Program-made: the position numbers and the translations under genes
Assembly (NCBI GenBank): GCA_964636495.1
Contig: CAZWSL010000003.1
Span: 1-64,000 of the forward strand
Direction of reading: 5' to 3'
Length of the DNA stretch: 64,000 nucleotides
Origin: Desulfobacula sp964636495
GTDB lineage: Bacteria; Desulfobacterota; Desulfobacteria; Desulfobacterales; Desulfobacteraceae
The notes under the pieces: model-generated
Told to the model about the DNA's origin: nothing
The model's input: the letters and a program-made list of their open reading frames with translations, nothing else
Database searches by the model: none
Shown: positions 1-8,785 of the stretch, piece after piece
Numbering within the stretch: the first letter of the stretch is position 1
Layout: every line of letters starts with the position of its first letter

Positions 1-1509
1 CTGGGCAATTATCGAATTCACTGAAGAGGATATCAGAAAGCTGTCAATCCCCATTTTCATAAGTCTTAATAAAGCACCTGTTGTATCATCAGCATGGAAA
101 GTACTTAACACCTTATGTCCTGTTAAAGAAGCTTCAATGACTGCATTTGCCGCAGCAATTTCCCGTATTTCTCCAACCATTATCACTTCAGGGTCCTGCC
201 TCATCATTGATTTCAGGAAATCAATATAGGTCTGTCCCAGCAGGGGATTCAGCTCTCCCTGCACAATGCCTTCTATTGTATACTCCACAGGATCTTCAAC
301 CGTGATAATTGATCTTTCACCATTATTCAGATAATTTAAGGCTGCATACAGCGTTGTTGTTTTGCCACTGCCTGTAGGGCCGGTTGTCAAAATGATGCCG
401 CCAGGCATGTCCAGAATCTGTTGAAGCCTTGCCATATTTACAGGTGAGAGGCCTAAATTTTCAATTTCTATAATATTGCCTTCCTGGGCAAGAATTCGGA
501 TAACAACATTTTCGCCATAAACTGAAACATAAATCGACACTCTCAGATTAAACTCTTTGTTATCAATACTGACCTGGAGACGTCCATCCTGATGGATTCT
601 TTTTTCTGCAATATCAAGACCGCACAGCGCTTTGATCCGTGATATTAATTTTGGAGCAATTGATACTGGCAGATCTGTTTTATGTCTCAGTATTCCATCA
701 ATACGATAGAGTATGCGAAGTTTTTTTTCTTTGGGTTCTATATGAATATCACTTGCTTCTTCTGAAACTGCATTGGTAATGATATAGTCCAGGATTGAAA
801 CAATATTGTCATCTGTCTGGTTTGATAAATTGGTATCTCCTATTACAAGACCTTTTGAAATCTTTTTATTTGCAGCTTTGGTAATCCCAAAATTGAGTGC
901 TTTATCATATCCTCTTATGGCATTGATAATATCCCTTGATGGCGCTATTGCGGTTTCAATCTTACAGCGGAAGATATTTTTCAGATCGTTGATAAATTCA
1001 TCATCAAGCGGATTCCCCATAATAACAGTCAACACATTGTTTTCTTTAAATGCCGGCAGTGCTACTCTTTTTAATAAGAATTTTTCACTTATTCCCTTTA
1101 ACAGGTTTTTGTCAATAAGATGGAGATGCGGAATAATTTTTGGTATGCCAAGTTGTATGCTTAATGCATTTATAAGATTTGATTCTGTTATTACCCCCAT
1201 ATTTTTGAGGACATCTCCAAGTTTGCCTCCTTCCTGTTTCTGTATTTTCAATGCCTTCTGGAGCTGATCAACTGTTATTAATTTCAGGTTGATAAAAAGC
1301 TCACCCAGTCTGATATAGCGCGAATTTTTTCTCAAGACGGAATTAAGAAGTGTTCTTGTTGTAAACCGCAAATCAATCAAGATCTCCCCAATAGGTCTGT
1401 ACTGCCTCTGCCTTTTCTGCCGTTCCAGGGCTATAGACAATTGTTTTTTTGAAATATGCCCCTGCTTGACAAGCAGATCGCCTATTTTTAGTTTTTCAGG
1501 TTTGCTCAT
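1..1509 (-). CDS. GspE/PilB-family secretion or type IV pilus assembly ATPase, partial (3' end beyond window)
   Basis: Cytoplasmic hexameric motor ATPase that powers pilus assembly or type II secretion. The visible 503 residues start at an ATG at 1509, which overlaps the stop of the upstream gene as ATGA and suggests translational coupling. The N-terminal ~125 residues contain four copies of a motif of the form xxGxxLxxxGxIxxxQLxxALxxQ, beginning near residues 9, 40, 63 and 93. This is the pattern of MshEN (c-di-GMP binding) domains, though several motif positions are altered. The ATPase core shows a Walker A box GPTGSGKTTT, a Walker B region with DPEVIMVGEIR, and Asp/His-box type segments between them. 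The reading frame runs off the left window edge, so the C-terminus, including any tetracysteine zinc site, is not visible. The family call is firm; which system it serves (pilus, secretion, competence) cannot be decided here. Confidence 0.88.
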   Translation of the reverse strand, partial: MSKPEKLKIGDLLVKQGHISKKQLSIALERQKRQRQYRPIGEILIDLRFTTRTLLNSVLRKNSRYIRLGELFINLKLITVDQLQKALKIQKQEGGKLGDVLKNMGVITESNLINALSIQLGIPKIIPHLHLIDKNLLKGISEKFLLKRVALPAFKENNVLTVIMGNPLDDEFINDLKNIFRCKIETAIAPSRDIINAIRGYDKALNFGITKAANKKISKGLVIGDTNLSNQTDDNIVSILDYIITNAVSEEASDIHIEPKEKKLRILYRIDGILRHKTDLPVSIAPKLISRIKALCGLDIAEKRIHQDGRLQVSIDNKEFNLRVSIYVSVYGENVVIRILAQEGNIIEIENLGLSPVNMARLQQILDMPGGIILTTGPTGSGKTTTLYAALNYLNNGERSIITVEDPVEYTIEGIVQGELNPLLGQTYIDFLKSMMRQDPEVIMVGEIREIAAANAVIEASLTGHKVLSTFHADDTTGALLRLMKMGIDSFLISSSVNSIIAQ

Positions 1510-3023
1510 CTCATTGCCCGTTTTTCAAAGGATTGACTGTTCTCATCGCTGTTGCCGGAGTATTTAGGAAATGTTAAACTGCCAGCTATATCCTGATTAC
1601 TTCTGATATGTTCCGGCAGCGCACGCATAAAGAATTTTTCCGGTGTCGTATCAAGGTCTGCATCAAATTGACTGATGCCAATGTTCATTTTAACTGAGAT
1701 TTCAGGAGGCAGGATTTGTGAGACATTTTTTATAAAGTACTGCTTGATTCTCTTTTGTGCCACCTTGGCTCCCTCAAGTGAAGTGTGGGTGAAAAGAAAG
1801 GCAAATGATGCCTTCTGCCATCTGGCAACGATGTCTATTTTCCGAGTTGTTCTGAAAATAAGATTTTGAATAGTAAAAATCAGGCTGTTAATCTTTGTCT
1901 TTTCAATATTTTTTGTGATCTGTTCAAATTCAGATACACCGATGGTAAAAAGAGTAATTGAATAGCCGTGTCTCCTTGCATTTTTCATCTCTCTGTCCAA
2001 TACAGTCATCAAAAATGCCAGAGAGTAGTTTCCAGTGACAGTATCAATGATGGAAAATTCCTGTGTCATCTCAAAATACATCTTTTTTTCTATAACTTCA
2101 CGGGTCAGATCCAGTGCAGAGTTAAGTCTTTCCTGATCATTTTGTTTTCGCTTTTTAAAGCCTATTTTTGTGAAAGCCAGAAGACAGCGGATGGGTATAC
2201 TCTGCCGTGTATGGATATAAATATCGTTTATTCCATGTTTAAATGTTTCAGAATATGTCTTTTTTACAATATGTTTTTCCTTTGTGGTTGCAGGATCAAT
2301 GGAAATTCCATACCTGTCTTTTAAATGATTTAAAATTAATTTTTTCGTATTATCAAGACTGTTGTATTCCGTATCATGATCCCTGTAGAAGAATAACTCA
2401 CTGTGTCGCTCATATATCAGCAGTACAGCACCTTCTGAAAAGTCATACAGTGATTCAATGATTTTCATGACAAATGTGACCAGATCTTCCACTGAGATTT
2501 CAAAGATATCGATCATGCTGATTTCATTTAAAATACTGGTTTGAAGGAGTTCCTCTTCCAGCAGGTTTGCCGCCATGCTAATAATGGCATGATCTTCCAT
2601 ATTCTGAATAAGGCTGCGATATGTAAAAAGAGTGTGACGGGTCTGTTTTTCGTACAAAAGTTGAGAAATCGTTTTTTCAAACCTGTTTTTATCTATCTGT
2701 TTTCCAAAATAGACATCAGCTCCTGATATCCTGCTCCAGTACTGCTCAATGGGTTTATCGGAAGAGCCTAAAAGGATAATGGGCGTATCTTTCATAAACT
2801 GATCATTTTTCAATAATCTGGTACATTGATAGCCATTCAGACGGGATATCCCTATATCCAGGATAATAAGATCTGGATTTTTTTCAAATGATCTGCGGAC
2901 TGCCTCAACTCCATCTGTATATTCAACTATTTCAACATTTAGTTTATCAAGTAGTCTTTTTACTGAATTATCAGTTGTCTCATTATCAGAACCAAATAAA
3001 ATTATCCTCTGTTTTTCACTCAT
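1506..3023 (-). CDS. Response-regulator receiver protein with degenerate GGDEF domain
   Basis: 505 aa. Residues 1-125 form a REC domain with a phospho-acceptor Asp in the segment LIILDIGISRLNGY and a conserved Lys in GKQID. A middle region (about 150-310) has no clear motif; a GAF-like fold is possible. Residues about 320-440 align with a diguanylate cyclase fold (DTVTGNYSLAFL followed by DIVARWQKASFAFLF), but the signature loop GGDEF is replaced by QKASF. Cyclase activity is therefore unlikely, and a structural or nucleotide-sensing role is more plausible. The stop overlaps the start of the MshEN-bearing ATPase downstream. A REC/pseudo-GGDEF protein coupled to a putative c-di-GMP-binding ATPase suggests control of a surface organelle, which is inference. 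A ribosome site AAGGGA lies before the ATG at 3023. Confidence 0.8.
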   Translation of the reverse strand: MSEKQRIILFGSDNETTDNSVKRLLDKLNVEIVEYTDGVEAVRRSFEKNPDLIILDIGISRLNGYQCTRLLKNDQFMKDTPIILLGSSDKPIEQYWSRISGADVYFGKQIDKNRFEKTISQLLYEKQTRHTLFTYRSLIQNMEDHAIISMAANLLEEELLQTSILNEISMIDIFEISVEDLVTFVMKIIESLYDFSEGAVLLIYERHSELFFYRDHDTEYNSLDNTKKLILNHLKDRYGISIDPATTKEKHIVKKTYSETFKHGINDIYIHTRQSIPIRCLLAFTKIGFKKRKQNDQERLNSALDLTREVIEKKMYFEMTQEFSIIDTVTGNYSLAFLMTVLDREMKNARRHGYSITLFTIGVSEFEQITKNIEKTKINSLIFTIQNLIFRTTRKIDIVARWQKASFAFLFTHTSLEGAKVAQKRIKQYFIKNVSQILPPEISVKMNIGISQFDADLDTTPEKFFMRALPEHIRSNQDIAGSLTFPKYSGNSDENSQSFEKRAMR

Positions 3024-3070
3024 ATTTTCCCTTTTTTATAGATAATTCAATGAATCGTGTATAAAATAAC

Positions 3071-3105
3071 AATACAACACATTGATTTGCAATACAAATT
3101 GTATT
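3071..3105. promoter_or_regulatory. Repeated AATACAA half-sites, candidate operator
   Basis: AATACAA occurs at 3071-3077 and 3091-3097, and its inverted copy TTGTATT at 3099-3105, giving an almost perfect palindrome with a one-base centre. The cluster lies about 50-80 bp upstream of the REC/GGDEF gene, where a promoter would be expected. The regulator is unknown, and AT-rich sequence can produce such repeats by chance. Confidence 0.3.
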
Positions 3106-3224
3106 TTCAGCACAAAATTTTCCATTCTATTCATATAGACAGCGGTCCTGCATATTTCATGATATCCCGAATGTTTTAATGAGTAATGGTTTATTACAAA
3201 TAATAGTTTCTGAATTTATTGAAA

Positions 3225-4814
3225 TTATTTGGAAACTATCTTTAATAAAGATAGGATTTTTTCTTTTGTCATGGGTTTGAAATGCTCTATATCTACAGGC
3301 ATTTCAACTCCCTGGGTCCTTAACATTGAGACTCTTAACGAAATGCAGGCACCCAAAAGAAGATTGAGCGCAATTTCAGCAGTTTTCCTGTTTTCATAAT
3401 GTTCAAGAAAGCTATCTTTTACCCATTGATTAAAGGCGCCGATGGCAGGTCCGCACCAGATCTGATAATCCATTTTTCTATTGACATCTCCATTAACTGC
3501 CCATTGTGATGATAGACCAAGATAGGATTTGAAAACCAGAGCCATTTTATGTTTTGGATTATTACGGGCGTTTTCAATTTCTTTCATATTGCCCTGTTTT
3601 TTAAAAAACGCTTTTGTGGAATTCCATGAATCTTTAAAACTCGACTGCAGAATTTTTTCCTCAATCTCTTTTTTTGATTTTTCGTCAATATCATCAAAAC
3701 AGTCAAATGATTTGTAGTATTTATAGAGTTTCTCAGCTCTCACCGGAAAGAGGGTACCTCTTTTCAGCACCTGTACCCTTGTACCTATTTCAAACATGTC
3801 CGCAGCAGGAGCCATTGCTGTATCGGCCTGCTGCGCACCGCACAGTTTTTTTTTTACATCTTCACAGGTGCCTGCTTCCACACAGGACTGATTAATGGAG
3901 CCGGTCAAGATAAAGGCAGCACCCATGGAAAATGCAACTGCTGCTGACTGGGGGGTTGCAATACCCCCTGCAAGTCCTACGCACAACGGTTTGTCATATT
4001 TAAATCTCTCCATTAGTTTATTTTTTAATGCTATCATGGTCGGCATTAATACAAGTGCCGGACGATTGTCTGTATGTCCTCCAGAATCTGCCTCTGCTGT
4101 GAGGTCATAAGCCATTGGAATTTTCAGGGATAGTTCTGCTTCTCTCTTTGTGATTAATTCTTTTTCAAGAAGGATATTTACAATCTTCAGGGGAGGAGGT
4201 GAAAAAAATTGATTTGCAATTTCAACTCTTGATACTTTTGCTATTATATTATTAGGCGTAACAATCTTTCCATTTTCCTTTTTATAAATTCCTTTAATAC
4301 GATAAAGAACAAGTGCAGGAGTCATACGCATGAAGGCTGCCGCACTTACAAGTTTGATATTGTGTTTTAAATACAGCTCAGTAGTCGCCATTTCATGTGC
4401 AGAATCAGCAGGAGAGTGAATAAGGTTAAATCCAAAGGATTTGTCAGGCAGACTCTTTTTCAGATCAATAATACTCTCTTCAATTTTTTCGATTGAAAGA
4501 CCTGCTGAGCCGAAAAAAGCCAGCATGCCATTTTCTGCCATGGTTTTTACAATTGCAGCAGAGGTAATTCCTTTAGCCATTGCTCCTGCAATATATGGAT
4601 ATTTTATTGAGTGTCTTTTCTTAAATGATCTGCTACCAAGATCTGCAGGTGTTACAGAAGGAACAAATGCTCTGATTTTCGATAATGAGTGCCTGTTGAA
4701 ATCATTTAAAAAAAATTGATCATCTTCAGTAATAAATTGTATGGATTCTTTTTTTTTAACAGCAAAAAAAGGCTGGTCTACCTGCATCATCAGTTTTTTT
4801 AAATGTTTCATCAT
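3225..4814 (-). CDS. pfaD: PfaD-family trans-acting enoyl reductase (nitronate monooxygenase-like fold)
   Basis: 529 aa, about the usual length for PfaD, the FMN-dependent TIM-barrel enoyl reductase that works in trans on polyunsaturated fatty acid synthases or trans-AT polyketide synthases. Supporting motifs are PYIAGAMAKGITSA near the N-terminus, EADSGGHTDNRPALV, a phosphate-binding segment GLAGGIATPQSAAVAFSMGA, and the PfaD-specific C-terminal region with CGPAIGAFNQWVKDSFLE. Ordinary nitronate monooxygenases are about 320-360 aa and lack this C-terminal third. In known systems PfaD is encoded beside pfaABC. Here no synthase gene is adjacent: the flanks are a REC/GGDEF protein downstream and a divergent prkA beyond a 531-bp gap. 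It either serves a synthase elsewhere in the genome or has a separate function. Confidence 0.88.
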   Translation of the reverse strand: MMKHLKKLMMQVDQPFFAVKKKESIQFITEDDQFFLNDFNRHSLSKIRAFVPSVTPADLGSRSFKKRHSIKYPYIAGAMAKGITSAAIVKTMAENGMLAFFGSAGLSIEKIEESIIDLKKSLPDKSFGFNLIHSPADSAHEMATTELYLKHNIKLVSAAAFMRMTPALVLYRIKGIYKKENGKIVTPNNIIAKVSRVEIANQFFSPPPLKIVNILLEKELITKREAELSLKIPMAYDLTAEADSGGHTDNRPALVLMPTMIALKNKLMERFKYDKPLCVGLAGGIATPQSAAVAFSMGAAFILTGSINQSCVEAGTCEDVKKKLCGAQQADTAMAPAADMFEIGTRVQVLKRGTLFPVRAEKLYKYYKSFDCFDDIDEKSKKEIEEKILQSSFKDSWNSTKAFFKKQGNMKEIENARNNPKHKMALVFKSYLGLSSQWAVNGDVNRKMDYQIWCGPAIGAFNQWVKDSFLEHYENRKTAEIALNLLLGACISLRVSMLRTQGVEMPVDIEHFKPMTKEKILSLLKIVSK

Positions 4815-5071
4815 TTCTTTAAGATCACCTCTATCGGGTTATAATTAGAAGGCCTGCTCTGATTTTACAGAACATCTGCTCTCAAAGCAGCAGCGTTTTA
4901 GTACCATGAAAAGAATTCAAGAATCAATATTGAATTGCAGCACTCAATTTTTTCATGAGTAAAAAAGTACACAAAGTAATTCCAGACAAATTATTTGACT
5001 CAATGAAACAAGAAGCGTATATTTATAGATAAGATGTTTATAACTCAGTTTTCTGACTTGATAAGCTAATC

Positions 5072-5162
5072 GGGGTCAGGCTTTTGTTATTAACGTTATC
5101 AAGCCGGAAAGTGTAATAAGATCGCAATTGAATGATAGTGTTTATTGCAAAAGCTTGACCCC
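5072..5162. repeat. 91-bp imperfect inverted repeat, REP/MITE-like, ends GGGGTCA...TGACCCC
   Basis: The left arm 5072-5101 begins GGGGTCAGGCTTTTG and the right arm 5133-5162 ends CAAAAGCTTGACCCC. When the right arm is reverse-complemented, 24 of 30 positions match. The 31-bp centre has no coding potential. GGGGTCAG/CTGACCCC termini are often seen around REP-associated (IS200-like, Y1) transposase genes in many bacteria. This copy has no transposase, so it is best read as a non-autonomous or decayed palindromic element. Copy number in the genome cannot be judged from one window. Confidence 0.55.
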
Positions 5163-5310
5163 CTCTATTTTAAGACCGGTTCAGAGAGTTAAATTTATTA
5201 TTTGCATTGGATCTGCTCTTCTTCAATTATAGTGATACGGTTTCTCAACCTAATGTGAAAAGACTGACAGTGGCAGTAGGATAAAAGAAGTTTCAAACAA
5301 TTTTTCAATG

Positions 5311-5345
5311 GCAGCATAAGCCTCCTTGCTGCCGGGGAGGGGAAA
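5311..5345 (+). promoter_or_regulatory. Possible RNA leader masking the prkA ribosome binding site
   Basis: The prkA Shine-Dalgarno GGAGG (5336-5340) is complementary to CCTCC at 5321-5325. An alternative stem pairs GCAGC (5311-5315) with GCTGC (5328-5332). The two stems interleave, so only one simple hairpin can form at a time, or both as a pseudoknot. The stems are only 5 bp, so this is a suggestion, not a demonstrated switch. Confidence 0.25.
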
Positions 5346-7409
5346 ATGGCCGGAAAAACAAATCCAAAATCGTTAGCACACCATATTCATCAGGTTAAAA
5401 GTGGCAAACGTATATTTGAAGATGCCTTCCAGGGTGTTTCAAGGATGATACTTGATGCAGGAATTCAAAAGATAACAGTAAAAGGCAAAACAACATATCA
5501 GTTTGATATTTTCAGTAAAGGCCGAAAACATCTGGTGGGTATGTATGATGAGATAAACAGTTTTGTCTCATTTGTCAAAGATGCATCTGAAGGTGGATCT
5601 TCAAGGGAGATGGCTTTTGTTCTGGTAGGAGAACCTGGTAATGGAAAAACCTTTTTTGTAGAATATCTCTGTGCGCAATACCGGGAATTTTTAACTGTAC
5701 AGGAAAATAGAAAGTATACGTTCAGGTTTAATAATCTTGACCAGATTGGAGGATATGGCAGGATCAATTTTATTGAATCACAGACCTATGAAGATCCCAT
5801 GATACTTGCCATGAGTCTTTGCGAAACAAAAGCGCTTTCAAAGGAGTATCTGGCAAAAAAATTTAAACTGACCGGAAAGCAGATTGATGCTCTATATAAA
5901 AAATATCGTCCCCTTGGGGCGTGTTCAGCTTATATATTGAACCAGATCCGGGAGCATACAGATAACAATATCAATAAAATGCTCTCCTTTTTTGAGGTAA
6001 CGCCTGTACCAATGATAGAAAGCCTTGGTACAATAACAGGCAAATATCCTGCCAAGGATAAAATCACATCTTCTGCAGTGGATCTTATGGGTGAAGAGTC
6101 GATTCAGAGACTTCTTCATATTTCTGATTCAAACAACCCATACCGTTTTGATTTAAGGAGAGGTGCTCTTGCAAGGGTTGCCGGCGGCGGTATTCATTTC
6201 AGTGATGAGATTTATAAAAACAAGAAAGATCTGGTTCAGGTCTATCTTGGCGTGATCCAGAACCGCATGATTGAACTTGACGGATTCAAGTGGCCCATTG
6301 ATACTTTAATCATTGCCACAAGCAATAACTCTGAATTTGATACCTTTTTGTCAGAAAGAGAGGAGGCTCCCATAGTAGACAGGTGCAGAATCTGCTATGT
6401 TGCCCACAATACGGATTACAAAATTCAGAAAATGCTGACAGAATATGCAATAGGAACAGATACTAAAAGAACGCTTGATTCACAGGAGCTTCACCAGGAC
6501 CCCAATCTGAATTACTCCGCATCAGTGGGTGTTGTTCTCACAAGGCTGCCGGGATCTGAGAAACTGACTCCGGTAGAGATCATGAAACTTGCTGCAGGTG
6601 AAGTTGCAGGGGAAAAAAGCCTGAAAACTCTTGCTGAACTGATTGATTCTTTAAACCAGGATACAGATATGACCAAGAGATTTGGTCAGAAAGGTCTTGG
6701 CCAGAGAAATCTAGGGAGGGCAGTGCAGCTGCTGCTGGAAAGTTCTGAAACAAATGAGGGACGTTGCATGTTTGCTCTTGATATTTTTAATGCTCTTGAA
6801 AGAACCGTTCTTGATTATGTTCAGGAACCATCAGACCGGGCAAAATTCATGGATGATCTGAAGATTGCAAGGGGTCTTTACCGGGAACGGATCATGACTG
6901 AAATGTTCAATGCCTATATGGATGAACCCCTGGCTATCAAAAAGGATGTACTTAATTATGTCAATATGATCATTGGTGTTGATGCAGAACATCTTGGGCC
7001 TGATATGATGTGGAAATATAAGGATCCCCAGACAGATGAACTCAAAGCCATTAAAATTGATGAAAGATATATAAAAAATGTGGAAGAGAGACTTGGGCTT
7101 AAAACAGAAGAGCAGAGAGCTTCATTCCGAAATTCCATTAGAAAGATATACGGCCAGAAACTTTCAACTGATGCAAACTATGATTTCATGGATAATCTTG
7201 AACTGGTTAAAGCGATAACAGATGTAAGGCTTAAATCAGATATAGCCGGAGCCGGTTCCCTGATTGGCGCGCTTGCCAACAGAACAAATGAGGAGAATCA
7301 AAAGCTTTATGACAGAATGATTTATACCATGAATGAGAAACTCGGCTACTGCAGAACATGTGCTCAAAAGACTATTGAGTATTTCTGCACCCAGGAGGAT
7401 GATAAATAA
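5346..7409 (+). CDS. prkA: PrkA (YeaG-type) AAA+ serine protein kinase
   Basis: 687 aa cytoplasmic protein of the PrkA/YeaG family, which combines an AAA+ ATPase module with a C-terminal region related to kinases and is used in starvation, stationary-phase or sporulation responses. The P-loop GEPGNGKT is at residues 95-102. Sensor and arginine-finger regions follow around LFRR-like segments (YRFDLRRGALARVAG) and IIATSNNSEFD. A strong ribosome site GGAGG lies 5 bases before the ATG. It is the first gene of a cluster with a DUF444/YeaH protein, SpoVR and a second PrkA-like protein; the yeaG-yeaH pair and the SpoVR/YcgB partner are a widely conserved association. Substrates are unknown. Confidence 0.93.
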   Translation: MAGKTNPKSLAHHIHQVKSGKRIFEDAFQGVSRMILDAGIQKITVKGKTTYQFDIFSKGRKHLVGMYDEINSFVSFVKDASEGGSSREMAFVLVGEPGNGKTFFVEYLCAQYREFLTVQENRKYTFRFNNLDQIGGYGRINFIESQTYEDPMILAMSLCETKALSKEYLAKKFKLTGKQIDALYKKYRPLGACSAYILNQIREHTDNNINKMLSFFEVTPVPMIESLGTITGKYPAKDKITSSAVDLMGEESIQRLLHISDSNNPYRFDLRRGALARVAGGGIHFSDEIYKNKKDLVQVYLGVIQNRMIELDGFKWPIDTLIIATSNNSEFDTFLSEREEAPIVDRCRICYVAHNTDYKIQKMLTEYAIGTDTKRTLDSQELHQDPNLNYSASVGVVLTRLPGSEKLTPVEIMKLAAGEVAGEKSLKTLAELIDSLNQDTDMTKRFGQKGLGQRNLGRAVQLLLESSETNEGRCMFALDIFNALERTVLDYVQEPSDRAKFMDDLKIARGLYRERIMTEMFNAYMDEPLAIKKDVLNYVNMIIGVDAEHLGPDMMWKYKDPQTDELKAIKIDERYIKNVEERLGLKTEEQRASFRNSIRKIYGQKLSTDANYDFMDNLELVKAITDVRLKSDIAGAGSLIGALANRTNEENQKLYDRMIYTMNEKLGYCRTCAQKTIEYFCTQEDDK

Positions 7410-7530
7410 GATATAAGATCCACTTGATATGGATTGCAAGACTTTTGCTGCCATCACTGATAACAGAAATGTCTGTTTGTTTATCACAGATTTTGGACTC
7501 GATGATTCATAAGAGGAGAGGAAGGATTCA

Positions 7531-8697
7531 ATGATTACCCTTGATGAACTTCTTGAAAGAGACCGGAAAAGAGAAGAAGACGGTTTTAAACGTAAAATAC
7601 GCATAGGAAGAATTGTCAAACCGGGTTCAGGAGGAAAAGAGAAGATTATTGTCGTTCCAACCACTGTGGAGGAAAAATTTATTCACGATGAAATTCATCC
7701 TGTTCCAGAGCAGGGTGAGGGTGAATCCACAGGAGGAACCGGTGAGGGAGAAGAGGGTGATGTTATAGGAGAACAGCCTGTCAGACCTGAAGAGGGTGAA
7801 GGAGAAGGGGAAGGTGAAGGTCCGGGTGAGGGTAAGGGAGGAGAGCATGAGCTGGAGTCCAATGCCTATGAACTTGGTAAGGTTCTGTCCCAGGATTTCC
7901 AACTGCCCAATCTGAAGGATAAAGGTAAAAAAAGAGCCCTTGCCAGATATGTGTATGATCTGACAGATAAAAATAGAGGCACAGGGCAGATTCTTGATAA
8001 AAAAGCGACTCTAAAGCAGATTGTTGATACAAATATTACCCTTGGCAATATCCCTGATGTCAATGATATTGATACAGATAAATTTATTATTTCTCCACAG
8101 GATATGGTTTACAGGATCCTTTCCCGTGAGAAAGATTTTGAATCCCAGGCACTTGTTTTTTTCTTAAGGGATTATTCAGGATCAATGGGAGGAAAAGTTA
8201 CGCAGGCTGTTGTTTCGCAGCATGTCATGCTCTATTCATGGCTTTTATATCAATATGACAAACAGGTTGAGACCCGGTTTATTCTCCATGATACTGAAGC
8301 CAGGGAAGTGGATGATTTTTATAAATACTACTCTTACAAGGTTGCAGGGGGCACCAATGTGTTTACTGCTTTTAAAATGGTAAACGACATAGTTGAAAGA
8401 GAAAGCCTTGCAAGGGATTACAATATATATGTTTTTCACGGAACAGATGGAGATGACTGGGACAAAGAGGGTAAACAGACTATTGCCGAGATAGAAAAAA
8501 TGCTTGATTATGTATCCAGAATCGGGATCTCCATAGTTGAACACGCCTATGTGGGGTCAGGGCAGACAGAGGTTGAGAAGTATTTAAAAACATCTCAGAT
8601 ACTCAGTAAGAACAGTAATCTCATTAAGCTGGATGTAATGGATGAAAATGCAGATGATTCAAGGATTATTCAAGGTATAAAAAGACTTATTACATAA
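7531..8697 (+). CDS. yeaH: YeaH/YhbH family (DUF444) von Willebrand factor A-like protein
   Basis: 388 aa. The N-terminal 55 residues are basic, followed by a low-complexity Gly/Glu-rich segment at about 60-110 typical of YeaH/YhbH. The C-terminal half is a VWA-type domain with an intact MIDAS motif D214-x-S216-x-S218 in the segment RDYSGSMGGK and a later HGTDGDDWD acidic stretch. The protein is the standard genomic partner of PrkA and is thought to act as an adaptor or substrate presenter for it. It lies 121 bp after prkA and 88 bp before spoVR on the same strand. The ATG at 7531 has a plausible GGAAGG ribosome site. Confidence 0.92.
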   Translation: MITLDELLERDRKREEDGFKRKIRIGRIVKPGSGGKEKIIVVPTTVEEKFIHDEIHPVPEQGEGESTGGTGEGEEGDVIGEQPVRPEEGEGEGEGEGPGEGKGGEHELESNAYELGKVLSQDFQLPNLKDKGKKRALARYVYDLTDKNRGTGQILDKKATLKQIVDTNITLGNIPDVNDIDTDKFIISPQDMVYRILSREKDFESQALVFFLRDYSGSMGGKVTQAVVSQHVMLYSWLLYQYDKQVETRFILHDTEAREVDDFYKYYSYKVAGGTNVFTAFKMVNDIVERESLARDYNIYVFHGTDGDDWDKEGKQTIAEIEKMLDYVSRIGISIVEHAYVGSGQTEVEKYLKTSQILSKNSNLIKLDVMDENADDSRIIQGIKRLIT

Positions 8698-8785
8698 AAA
8701 TGATATCATAAGCTGGATATGAAGGTGATGAAGACAGGCGTAACAGATTAACCTTGAAATTCACAACCCGAAGGATTGATAACAT

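Larger units (their letters stand above)
4815..5345. other. 531-bp intergenic region between divergent pfaD and prkA
   Basis: No convincing gene is present. The region holds a long imperfect palindrome at 5072-5162, described separately, and a possible RNA leader immediately upstream of prkA (5311-5340). The remainder is AT-rich and without recognisable motifs. Promoters for the two divergent genes must lie here, but no near-consensus sigma-70 or sigma-54 site was found by eye. Confidence 0.6.

Noticed and set aside
806..1267. 153-codon plus-strand open frame at the left end
   Set aside because: It lies opposite the GspE/PilB-type ATPase, whose minus-strand frame has clear Walker motifs and continues off the window edge.
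3225..4814. Annotation as an ordinary nitronate monooxygenase
   Set aside because: The protein is about 170 residues too long and has the C-terminal region and SGGHTDNRP motif of PfaD proteins.
7410..7530. Small hairpin ATCCA/TGGAT between prkA and yeaH
   Set aside because: The stem is only 5 bp with no T-run and is within chance expectation.
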